64,000 bases of DNA. Source: Gemmataceae bacterium (GTDB lineage: Bacteria; Planctomycetota; Planctomycetia; Gemmatales; Gemmataceae). Under the pieces are notes generated by a model that saw nothing but the letters and a program-made list of their open reading frames with translations, was not told the DNA's origin and made no database searches. The first letter of the stretch is position 1, and every line of letters begins with the position of its first letter. Of this stretch, positions 57,901-64,000 are shown piece after piece. The stretch lies in the NCBI GenBank assembly GCA_901538445.1, contig LR594584.1, forward strand, positions 4,433,006 to 4,497,005, written 5' to 3'. The translations under genes and the position numbers were made by a program.

Positions 57901-59037
57901 GCGGTTCTCGGTGTAATCGTAGTCCACGGCGAGGTACACGCGGAGGAGCGCGACGCCGCCCGCCTCGTGCGGCGGCAGGTGCCCGATCCCAGTGTTGGGA
58001 ACCGGTTCGACGGCGCTCCCCAACGCCGCCCGGGTGCCGGGGAGGAGCGGGAGCGTGTGCAGCCGCGCGCGTGCCCGCAGGCGGAACACGTCGAGGCTCT
58101 CGGTGAACCCCGGGTCGCGGGCCAGCGCCTCGACCTTCGGGTCGAACAGCGGCGGGTTGGCGAGCTGGTCGAGCGTGCCGAGCCCGGCGGCCCGGAGCAA
58201 CCGGGCCGTGACCGGGTCGATGCCGATGAGTTCGATCCGCCGCTGCCGCGCGCCCTCGGCCATGCAGTGCGGGGCGAACGAGCAGCCGTCGCACTTGGTG
58301 TCGATCTGGAAGCCGATCTCGTCCAGCGGCCGCGCCGCCGCACCCGCGAGCCGGCCGCCCGGGGCGAGGAGCCGCAGGAGGTCCGCTTCCTCGTGCGCGA
58401 GGTCGAGCGGCGGGAGGTCGAGGATCGACTGGGTGGCGTTGCGGTCCGGGTCGAGCCGGGCGACGACGCACTCGATCGCGTCGGGCGGAACGTGGGAGCC
58501 GCCGACCGCGACGGCCGCGCCGCCGAGCATCCCGCGGAGGAGTACCCGGTACGCGGTCACCTGGACCCGGTGGTACGTGCGGTCGCGGCGGCTCGCCTTG
58601 CACTCGACCAGCACCAGCCGCGGCACCCCGCCGACCCAGCGGATCAGGAGGAAGTCGATGAGCCCGTAGACGCGGAACGCGCCGATCGTGCCGCCGACCG
58701 CGACCTGCCGGGCGTACCCGTTCGCCCCCGGCGGCAGCGCCGCGATCACGGCCGCGAGTGCGGCCCAGGTGACCTCGTCGCGCTTCCCCTTCGGCAGGTC
58801 GGCGGCGAGGTCGCGGAACCCGGCCGCGGTGAGCTCGGCCTCCCACTGCTCCTCGCGCCGCCGCCCGACCTCGGCGAGAACCGGGTCGATGGTGTCCCGC
58901 AGGCGGCCGAAGAACGGCAGCGGCGCGACCTCGCGGTCCCGGTGGACCGCGAGGTGGAACCGCCGGTCGCAGGAGTGGTGCCGGACGAACTCCCCGAGGT
59001 CGGTGGCGGTGAGCGTGGTGCCGGGTGGCGCGGTCAA
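54913..59037 (-). CDS. Fe-S RecB-like nuclease fused to SF1 (Dna2/Upf1-like) helicase
   Basis: The TTG at 59037, with AGGG seven bases upstream, gives 1374 residues. N-terminal nuclease: Asp128, Glu145, Lys147 (VECKAS) and QVTAY (159-163) are the RecB-type PD-(D/E)xK motifs. Cys23 and Cys249-x2-Cys252-x5-Cys258 make the iron-sulfur staple of Cas4, AddB and Dna2. The C-terminal half is an SF1 helicase: Walker A GPPGTGKTT (about 898), DEAS (about 1042), GDHRQLAPI, TFRLPP, then LNRANVAFSR near the end. The layout resembles TM0106-type nuclease-helicases. Role: DNA end processing in repair or defence. Its start is 200 bp from the next gene and its end 16 bp from the repressor gene start. Confidence 0.9.
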   Translation of the reverse strand: MTAPPGTTLTATDLGEFVRHHSCDRRFHLAVHRDREVAPLPFFGRLRDTIDPVLAEVGRRREEQWEAELTAAGFRDLAADLPKGKRDEVTWAALAAVIAALPPGANGYARQVAVGGTIGAFRVYGLIDFLLIRWVGGVPRLVLVECKASRRDRTYHRVQVTAYRVLLRGMLGGAAVAVGGSHVPPDAIECVVARLDPDRNATQSILDLPPLDLAHEEADLLRLLAPGGRLAGAAARPLDEIGFQIDTKCDGCSFAPHCMAEGARQRRIELIGIDPVTARLLRAAGLGTLDQLANPPLFDPKVEALARDPGFTESLDVFRLRARARLHTLPLLPGTRAALGSAVEPVPNTGIGHLPPHEAGGVALLRVYLAVDYDYTENRVGALAAHVARGRERLAAPFTSGCEVVEFQAAPWSGTDYAADTAAEGELIRRFFERLADVVAREAGPDAVPVHFYVWSRGEVRQLLEGCCRAGPELLGPVRQLFGCREGLEQQMYSAVREEVDRRYALGWTGRGLGVVASLEWAGRRFHWVRTVNGAEHDLARVFAQGVFDFAADLATNPDGTWAADGTGTPHRFEVRARFADGLPAPYWHAAWGTLPEPGPQRTDECVDGYRAAGAPGLLAAYLAARVQSLRWLEEGITPKNPGIEKSPLDPATLPAFRLGRDGVARAATDFLRLDQHVRRSDWVASHLVPPLARVRAGRTLPLKQVKVGADKSTITGQIELFAFGGLTLADLEARCQFGPGSFARLSPWNGDPKQGQAVAQLTSAVGRTCVVRDVDWATGRVTLDAMYAEEDRYLLSSGASKKAETLFDRGFATLDESVSDYVAGRVDDRLQRPSHVYGWFDPVEPRPPVVAPLPDSETTELQRLLDSFPLPPANVFPASPDQARAAVDGLSTRVQLIQGPPGTGKTTTTALAGLLRVLASGRPGDIVLLSAHTHTALDNLLERIDRYREPLAQHAAAAGRRLLPVRLVKVHTNDPNQYVVGGSVENLPAALLATKKKLTELTTGGVAVIGGTTAGLLKLASAVEKLKTYNAGGGLTAALLVVDEASMMVFPHFLALATLVAPDGRVLLAGDHRQLAPITAHDWEGEDRPPAVLYQPFASAYDAVRRIIETIDASGVLVVPPAAARWSGLRLTFRLPPVVRELIARIYRRDRIELTGLVRESLAGTATSASPWSEVWRWNVGLFLAVHDEDGSRRSNAVEVTAIEQLLAAAPPLPAGSVAVITPHRAQRSLLATRLAPHTGPGGAVGVIDTVERLQGGERPTVIVSGTVSDPTAVAANAGFVLNLNRANVAFSRVQDRLVVVCSKGLLDHIPAEVEHYESAALWKALRDLCSEFVAESDAGGHRVRLYRPPGRGGAETTPRTPDRRYATPTNGS

Positions 59038-59131
59038 CGGTTGGCCCTGCGTCGCGTGGGGACAACCCTTGATACCACCGACCGCGGGGCCGGGGCAATC
59101 TCAGCCGGGGAGGCGGGTGCCTGTGTGGATT

Positions 59132-59206
59132 TTGGCGAGCGGCGCGGCGTCAGCCCGCCGGTGGCTCTCAGCTCAACCGGCGGGCTGACGCCGCGCCGCT
59201 CGCCAA
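59132..59206. repeat. Perfect palindrome downstream of the aldo-keto reductase gene
   Basis: Perfect 31-bp arms (59132-59162 and 59176-59206) beginning TTGGCGAGCGGCGCGGCG, 13-nt loop. It starts 32 bp after the aldo-keto reductase stop and fills the centre of the gap 59038-59237. The remaining DNA is the upstream region of the nuclease-helicase. Confidence 0.85.
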
Positions 59207-59237
59207 GAACAAGAAGCGCGTGGCCCCGTCGCCCCCG

Positions 59238-60305
59238 CTACGCGTTGACCCGCTCCGGGCGGCGGGCCGGGGGCGGCGCGTCGCCGAGGGTGCCGACCTT
59301 GATCCCGGTCGCGAGGTTGGCGGCCCCCGGGCCGGTGTACCCGGCGGGGCGGTCGAACGGGAGGATCATCGGCTCCTCGAACGGCCGGAACGGGACCATC
59401 GCCGCGATCCGGTCGAGTTGCTCCAGCACGTCCGGCGGGAGCGGCCCCTGCGCCGCCGCGGCGGCCGCGGCCTCGACGTGCCGGGCCGTCTTGGGGCCGA
59501 CGAGCACGACCGACGGCGCGTCGGACGACAGCGCGAACCGCAGGCACAGGTCGGCGACCGGGATGCCGGCGTCGTCGAGCAGCGCGTAGAACGCCAGGAT
59601 CTGGTCCCGCCGCGCGTCCGAGAGCCACACCGGCCGCCGCCGCACCACGTCGTCGTACCGCCGCCCGAACGCGCCCTGGTGCAGCACCGACCCGAGGACC
59701 ACGCCCATGTTCTTCCGCCGGGCCGCCGGGACCACCGTGCGAACGGCCTCACGGTACAGCGGGCTGTAGTTGAACGCGGTCAGCACCACGTCGAAGTCGC
59801 CGGCCCGCACGAGGTGCGTCAACTCGGTGACGGTCGTCCCGGCCAGGCCGGTGAACCGCACGAGCCCGCGGCGCTTGAGCGAGTCGAGCGCCTCCACCAC
59901 CGGCCCGGCGGCCCGGTCCGGGTCGGCCCACCAGTCGTACTGCTGGGGCCGGTCCGGCTCGTGGACGAACAGCACGTCGATCGCGTCGCGGCCGAGCGCC
60001 CGCAGGCTCTCCTCCGCGGAGCGGACCAGCAAGCAGGCGTCCCGCGGGTCGAACGGGGCCGGCCGGCCGCCGAGCTTGGTCGAAACGACGACCGGCCCGC
60101 GGACCTCGCGCAAGATGCGGCCGAGCACGGCCTCGCTGTCGGCGTACCCCGGGGCCGTGTCGAAAAAGTTGACCCCGAGGTCGAGTGCGCGGAGCACCGC
60201 GGCCCGCGACTCGGCGACGCCCGGCCCGAGCCGCGACGCGAACAGCCCGCCGAACCCGATCTCGCCGACCTCGATCTCCGTCCGACCAAGAACTCGCCTT
60301 CGCAC
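59238..60305 (-). CDS. Aldo/keto reductase
   Basis: The GTG at 60305, with GGAGG five bases upstream, gives 355 residues; further upstream codons overlap the neighbour and lack a good ribosome site. AKR features: FFDTAPGYADSE (Asp and Tyr of the catalytic tetrad), STKLGG (Lys), LFVHEPDRP (His), GLVRFTGLAG, and the NADPH-binding end with LVGPKTARHVEAA. In the AKR superfamily such proteins reduce aldehydes and ketones; L-fucose/galactose dehydrogenase-like relatives are alternatives. The next gene upstream, a propeller, ends 43 bp before and is probably in the same transcript. Confidence 0.9.
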   Translation of the reverse strand: MRRRVLGRTEIEVGEIGFGGLFASRLGPGVAESRAAVLRALDLGVNFFDTAPGYADSEAVLGRILREVRGPVVVSTKLGGRPAPFDPRDACLLVRSAEESLRALGRDAIDVLFVHEPDRPQQYDWWADPDRAAGPVVEALDSLKRRGLVRFTGLAGTTVTELTHLVRAGDFDVVLTAFNYSPLYREAVRTVVPAARRKNMGVVLGSVLHQGAFGRRYDDVVRRRPVWLSDARRDQILAFYALLDDAGIPVADLCLRFALSSDAPSVVLVGPKTARHVEAAAAAAAQGPLPPDVLEQLDRIAAMVPFRPFEEPMILPFDRPAGYTGPGAANLATGIKVGTLGDAPPPARRPERVNA

Positions 60306-60348
60306 GTCTGCCTCCGGTTTGTGGCCGCGCTGCGGTGCTCGTGAGGGG

Positions 60349-61251
60349 TTACCGCAGGGCCGGGCCGGCGAGCGGCTTGCCGTCGGTCTCAAGGATCTGG
60401 AAGTGGTGGATGCCGGCGGGGCGGTCGTCGGTGTACGTCCACGCGACCTTCTTCTCGCGGGTCACCTCGGTGAGCTTCACCTGCTTCGCCCCGGCGTGGT
60501 GGCTGGTGATCACGGTGTTCCCGTTCGGGAGCCGCTGCACCCCGCAGGCGTCGTTGATCGGCTTGCCGGTCAGGTCGTCGTTGGTCACCCGCCACACCTC
60601 CTTGCCGTCCCTGTCCACCTCGACGACGAGGTGCCCGAGCGTGCAGCCGATCAGGGTGTTGCCGTCCGGCAGGCGGATCGCGGTGAACGGCATGTGCGGG
60701 GTCTTCACCTCCCACACGACCTTGCCCTCGGGGGTGTACTCGCGGACCACGCGGTCGAGCAGTTGCGGGACCAGGTAGTTCCCGTTCGCGAGCTTGCGGG
60801 CCATGCGGGTCTGGAGGTGGTGGTCCCTGGTCTGCGCCTGGAGCGGCACCTCGACGAGCACCTTCCCGTCGCGGGCCACTTCGAGGAGCCGGGGCTTCGG
60901 GCCTGCCTCGGTGAGCAGCACCGTGCCGTCGCCGAGCGGCTGCACGGTGTTCACCTCGGCCTGGGTGCCCTTGAACTCGAACACGACCTTGCCGTCCTTG
61001 TTCACCTCGACGGCCGCGCCGCCGGGGTACTCCTTGCTCTTCGAGAGCGCGAGGAGCGCGCCGCCGTCGGGCAGCGCCCAGCCGTCGCGGGACGCGGCCG
61101 GGTACCGCCACGCCACCTTGCCGGCGGCGTCGATGAGCCGGGTCTCGGCCCCGAACGCGAGGAACGAGTGCGTCACGGCCGGGTCGGCCGCGGCGGCCCG
61201 CGGCGCGGCCGCGAGTGCGAGGAGCGCCGCAATACGGAGGGAGCGGGTCAT
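60349..61251 (-). CDS. Secreted beta-propeller protein
   Basis: ATG 61251 gives 300 residues with a signal peptide (MTRSLRIAALLALAAAPRAAA). Six or so short blades are visible, each ending in a GKVxW/VxE style strand: AGKVAWRYPA, DGKVVFEFKG, DGKVLVEVPL, EGKVVWEVK, DGKEVWRVT, EKKVAWTY. Between them PDGNTLIG and PNGNTVIT mark the outer loops. This is the arrangement of PQQ/WD40-like or arylsulfotransferase-like propellers. No catalytic residues were identified. It is placed upstream of an aldo-keto reductase on the same strand. Confidence 0.8.
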   Translation of the reverse strand: MTRSLRIAALLALAAAPRAAAADPAVTHSFLAFGAETRLIDAAGKVAWRYPAASRDGWALPDGGALLALSKSKEYPGGAAVEVNKDGKVVFEFKGTQAEVNTVQPLGDGTVLLTEAGPKPRLLEVARDGKVLVEVPLQAQTRDHHLQTRMARKLANGNYLVPQLLDRVVREYTPEGKVVWEVKTPHMPFTAIRLPDGNTLIGCTLGHLVVEVDRDGKEVWRVTNDDLTGKPINDACGVQRLPNGNTVITSHHAGAKQVKLTEVTREKKVAWTYTDDRPAGIHHFQILETDGKPLAGPALR

Positions 61252-61513
61252 CGTCGGGTGTCCGGTGGAGAAGCACGGCGTCGGTGCGCCGCGGCGGGGG
61301 TGGTGACGAGAACTGTACCCCCGTCGCGGGGCCGCCAGCAATGAGGTCTTGCGGATATGCCGCTGAGAGATTCCGTCACCGGGCGAGCCGCCCGGCCGCC
61401 GCGCACCGGACCTCCGGCGGCCCCCGGCGCGGATCTGGCGTCCCCTTCGGGTGCCGGCGGGCCTACCATAGTGACACGCCGCCCCGTGCGGCGGTCATCG
61501 TGGAGGGCGCGAC

Positions 61514-62485
61514 ATGGCCGAGCCGATCAAGCTGAACCACCCGTGGCTCGTCGCGGTGTGGCCGGGGATGGGCCACGTCGCCCTGAACGCGGGCGTGTAC
61601 CTGCTCGCCAAGCTCGGCATGACCGAGTTCGCCGAGTTCGAGGGCGGCGACACGTTCGACATCGAGGCCGTCGAGGTGAAGGGCGGCCTGGTGCAGCCCG
61701 GCCGCCGCCCGCGGAGCCGGTTCTTCCTGTGGACCGACCCGGGCCGCCGGCACGACCTGCTCGTGTTCGTCGGCGAGGCCCAGCCGCCCGGCGGGAAGTA
61801 CGCGTTCTGCCGCCGGCTCGTCGCGTTCGCCAGGGAGCAGGGGGTCGAGCGGGTATTCACGTTCGCCGCGATGGCGACCCGGATGCACCCCGAGGCCGAG
61901 TCCCGCGTGTTCGGCGCGGCCACGGACCGGCCCAACCTGGACGAACTCAAGCGGCTCGAACTCGACGTGCTCGACGACGGCCACATCGGCGGGCTCAACG
62001 GCGTGCTCCTGAGCGCCGCGGCCGAGGCCGGGCTGCACGGCGCGTGCTTCCTCGGCGAGATGCCGCACATCTTCGCCCAGATCCCGTTCCCGAAGGCGTC
62101 GCACGCGATCCTCGAGGCGTTCACCACGCTCTCGGGCATCGACATCGACCTGGACGAACTGGCCGAGCAGGCGAAGCTCGTGGACCAGCAACTGGGCGAG
62201 GTGCTGGCCCGGATCGAGGAGCAGGCCCGCGGCCAGCAGTCCGACGACGACGAGGACAGCGACGAGGGCGACGAGAGCGACGGCGACGAAGAGGCCGAGG
62301 AGGCCGCGGCCGAGCCCGAGCCGCCGAAGCGCCGCTCGACGGCCCGGAAGCGGATCGAGGAGCTGTTCGAGGAGGCGGCCCGCGACCGCTCGAAGGCGTT
62401 CGAGTTGAAGCAGGAGCTGGACCGCCTGAGCGTGTTCAAGGAGTACGAGGACCGGTTCCTCGACCTGTTCAAGAAGGCCGAGTAG
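61514..62485 (+). CDS. PAC2 (proteasome assembly chaperone) family protein
   Basis: ATG 61514 has GGAGG seven bases upstream and gives 323 residues. The PAC2 fold is shown by LVAVWPGMGHVALNAGVYLLAKLG (12-35, in pieces), the middle FTFAAMATRMHPEAESRVFG and GGLNGVLLSAAAEAGLHGACFLGEMPH. A very acidic stretch of D/E (about 240-265) and a helical C-terminus follow. Bacterial PAC2 proteins are widespread in actinobacteria and planctomycetes; their role is not settled and need not involve a proteasome. It is convergent with the sulfatase gene and divergent from the propeller (262-bp gap 61252-61513 with the promoters; nothing else seen). Confidence 0.88.
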   Translation: MAEPIKLNHPWLVAVWPGMGHVALNAGVYLLAKLGMTEFAEFEGGDTFDIEAVEVKGGLVQPGRRPRSRFFLWTDPGRRHDLLVFVGEAQPPGGKYAFCRRLVAFAREQGVERVFTFAAMATRMHPEAESRVFGAATDRPNLDELKRLELDVLDDGHIGGLNGVLLSAAAEAGLHGACFLGEMPHIFAQIPFPKASHAILEAFTTLSGIDIDLDELAEQAKLVDQQLGEVLARIEEQARGQQSDDDEDSDEGDESDGDEEAEEAAAEPEPPKRRSTARKRIEELFEEAARDRSKAFELKQELDRLSVFKEYEDRFLDLFKKAE

Positions 62486-62494
62486 CCGGGCCGG

Positions 62495-63970
62495 TCACCG
62501 CTTCGCGGGCGGCACGTCCGGCGGGAACTGGCGGTGCAGCGCGGCCCGCGCGGCCCTCACCGCGTCGGCGCACGCGGGGTCGTCCGCGCGGTTCGTCAAC
62601 TCGGCCGCGTCGCCCGGGTGCTCGTAGAACTCCGCCCCGACCACCTTCCCGGTCGCCCAGTCCCGCCACTCGGTGTACCGCCCGGCCGCGGTCCGCGCGC
62701 TGTACCCCATCGCGTCCGGGAGGCCGGTCGGCGTGCGGTCCGCGTACGCCGGCCGCGGGTGCTGCGTGAACGCGGCCGCCTTCACCTCCTTCGCGGGGTC
62801 GGCCAGCACCGGCCCGAGGCTCACCCCGTCGAGGCCCGCGGGCGGCTTCAGCCCGCACGCCTCCGCCAGGGTGGGGAACAGGTCCACCAGTTCGACCAGC
62901 GCCGGGCTCGCCCGGCCCGCGGCCCGCACCCCCGGGGCCGCGATGACGAGCGGCACCCGCGCGTCGTACTCGAAGCACGACGTCTTGCCCCAGAGCGTGT
63001 GCTCCCCGACGTGGTAGCCGTGGTCCGACACGAACACCACGACCGTGCGGTCCGCGAGCTTGTGTTCGTCGAGCGCCTTGAGCACCTTGCCGACCTGCGC
63101 GTCCATGTAGCTAATGTTCGCGAGGTAGCCGTGCCGCATCTCGGCGGCCTGTTCGCGGGTGGGCTCGAACCGCTTCTGCGGCGGGCCGAGCACCTCGGTA
63201 CTTTCGTGGAGGGCGACCAGCGGGACGCCCTTCGGCCGCGCGCCTTCGAGCGGCCGCAGCTTCTTCGGGTCGTACAGGTCCCAGTACGCCTTCGGGGCAT
63301 TGAACGGGGCGTGCGGCTTCCAGAACCCCACGGCCAGGAAGAACGGCTTGTCCTTCACGGCCGCGAGCGTCTTCACGGCCTCGGCGGCGACTCGGCCGTC
63401 GAAGTACGCCTCGTCGGGCACGTCGCGCCGCTCGCACAGCGGCACCTTGCCGTAGTCGCGGGTCACGGCACGGGAGAGGTTCGGGGGCAGTTCACCGGTC
63501 ACCTGCGGGGTGTCGTCGCCGTGGTTGGCGTAGTGGAGGAACTCGTCGGCGCTCCACGACCGACGGTCCCCCTTCTCCTTCGTATGCCAGTTGTGGAAGA
63601 TCTTGCCGACGCACCGGGTCTGGTACCCGGTGTCCTTGAAGAGCTGCGGGAGCGTGACCACGTCCGGGTTCTTCTCGCGGAAGTGCGTGCCGTTGACCCA
63701 CAGGCGGAGCGCGTCCGGCCGCCGCCCGGTGAGGAACGACGACCGGGACGGGTTGCACACGGCCTGCTGGCAGTACGCCCGGTCGAAGCGGACCCCGCAG
63801 GCGGCGAGCGCGTCGAGGTGCGGGGTCTTGGCGACGGACCCGTAGCACCCGAGGTCGGCCCGGAGGTCGTCGGCGGCGATGAACAGGACGTTCGGCCGGT
63901 CCGCGGCGAAGGCCGGGGCGGCCGCCGCGAGGAGCGCGAGCAGCGCGAGGGCCGGTCGGGAGAGGTTCAT
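62495..63970 (-). CDS. Secreted sulfatase, iduronate-2-sulfatase type (S1 family)
   Basis: ATG 63970 gives 491 residues with a signal peptide (MNLSRPALALLALLAAAAPAFA). The formylglycine site is Cys72 in VCNPSRSSFLTG (C-x-P-S-R). Metal residues appear in IAADDLR and FVSDHGYHVGEH; other family features are FKDTGYQTRCVGKIFH, GFWKPHAPFNAP and the end DPAEL-like DAAELTNRADDP. Iduronate-sulfatase relatives in planctomycetes desulfate algal and other polysaccharides; the substrate is inferred. Activation needs a formylglycine-generating enzyme, which the SUMF1-fold protein at 49130 probably is not. The gene is convergent with the PAC2 gene, 9 bp apart. Confidence 0.95.
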   Translation of the reverse strand: MNLSRPALALLALLAAAAPAFAADRPNVLFIAADDLRADLGCYGSVAKTPHLDALAACGVRFDRAYCQQAVCNPSRSSFLTGRRPDALRLWVNGTHFREKNPDVVTLPQLFKDTGYQTRCVGKIFHNWHTKEKGDRRSWSADEFLHYANHGDDTPQVTGELPPNLSRAVTRDYGKVPLCERRDVPDEAYFDGRVAAEAVKTLAAVKDKPFFLAVGFWKPHAPFNAPKAYWDLYDPKKLRPLEGARPKGVPLVALHESTEVLGPPQKRFEPTREQAAEMRHGYLANISYMDAQVGKVLKALDEHKLADRTVVVFVSDHGYHVGEHTLWGKTSCFEYDARVPLVIAAPGVRAAGRASPALVELVDLFPTLAEACGLKPPAGLDGVSLGPVLADPAKEVKAAAFTQHPRPAYADRTPTGLPDAMGYSARTAAGRYTEWRDWATGKVVGAEFYEHPGDAAELTNRADDPACADAVRAARAALHRQFPPDVPPAKR

Positions 63971-64000
63971 GTGCGGCACCGGTCGGGGTGGGGAGCGGCT

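Overview
This is a very GC-rich window with almost no space between genes. Its gene content points to a planctomycete, most likely a Gemmata-like member of the Gemmataceae. The indicators are a TIGR02996 repeat-companion/LRR protein, a secreted Gly-rich protein with an LEDRTTP N-terminal motif, a PVC-type membrane-bound dehydrogenase with HEAT repeats and a c-type heme site, an iduronate-sulfatase-type enzyme, a zinc-ribbon/Pro-rich/TM protein and many small lipoproteins. The taxonomic placement is inference from families, not from a marker gene. Many genes start with GTG, and most long open frames opposite real genes are high-GC shadows.

Layout. 1-5.1 kb: pfaD followed by the 5' part of pfaA (cut by the left edge), the ketosynthase/acyltransferase core of a Pfa-type secondary-lipid (PUFA-like) synthase. 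5.5-12.7 kb: LRR protein, Gly-rich surface protein, 3-hydroxyisobutyrate-dehydrogenase-like enzyme, lipase, SDR, esterase. 12.8-22.7 kb: PVC dehydrogenase/cytochrome, a large secreted GH42-trimerisation-like protein, a small unknown, a secreted propeller, an orphan ABC-3 metal permease and an Ala-rich unknown. 22.8-29.3 kb: two neighbouring secreted proteins sharing a 15-residue motif, then a VWA protein and a MuiA/DUF4139 protein. 29.7-41.1 kb: a response regulator/histidine kinase pair, followed by a giant secretin (about 2198 aa) translationally coupled to a lipoprotein; together these look like an envelope-sensing and type II secretion module. 41.5-44.2 kb: archaemetzincin, ABC ATPase, exported MsrA.

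44.2-59 kb is the most accessory-looking part. It holds a tandem array of four structured repeat units with variable hairpins; a HEAT/aldo-keto-reductase fusion divergent from a retron-type reverse transcriptase that carries its own N-terminal HEAT-like segment; an FGE-sulfatase-fold protein without the catalytic Cys pair; a zinc-ribbon membrane protein; pentapeptide-repeat, SMI1/KNR4 and DUF4303 proteins; MsrB; an SmtB-type zinc sensor overlapping a His-rich protein; and a Fe-S RecB-like nuclease fused to an SF1 helicase. 59.2-64 kb returns to housekeeping/catabolic genes: aldo-keto reductase, propeller, PAC2 protein and sulfatase.

A second theme is repeats. Nearly every gene gap holds a long imperfect or perfect palindrome of one of several families, and most of these begin within about 5-90 bp of a stop codon. 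Two palindrome-like fragments lie in frame inside coding sequences (the pfaA ketosynthase and the HEAT/AKR gene). No tRNA, rRNA, CRISPR array, transposase or integrase gene was seen.
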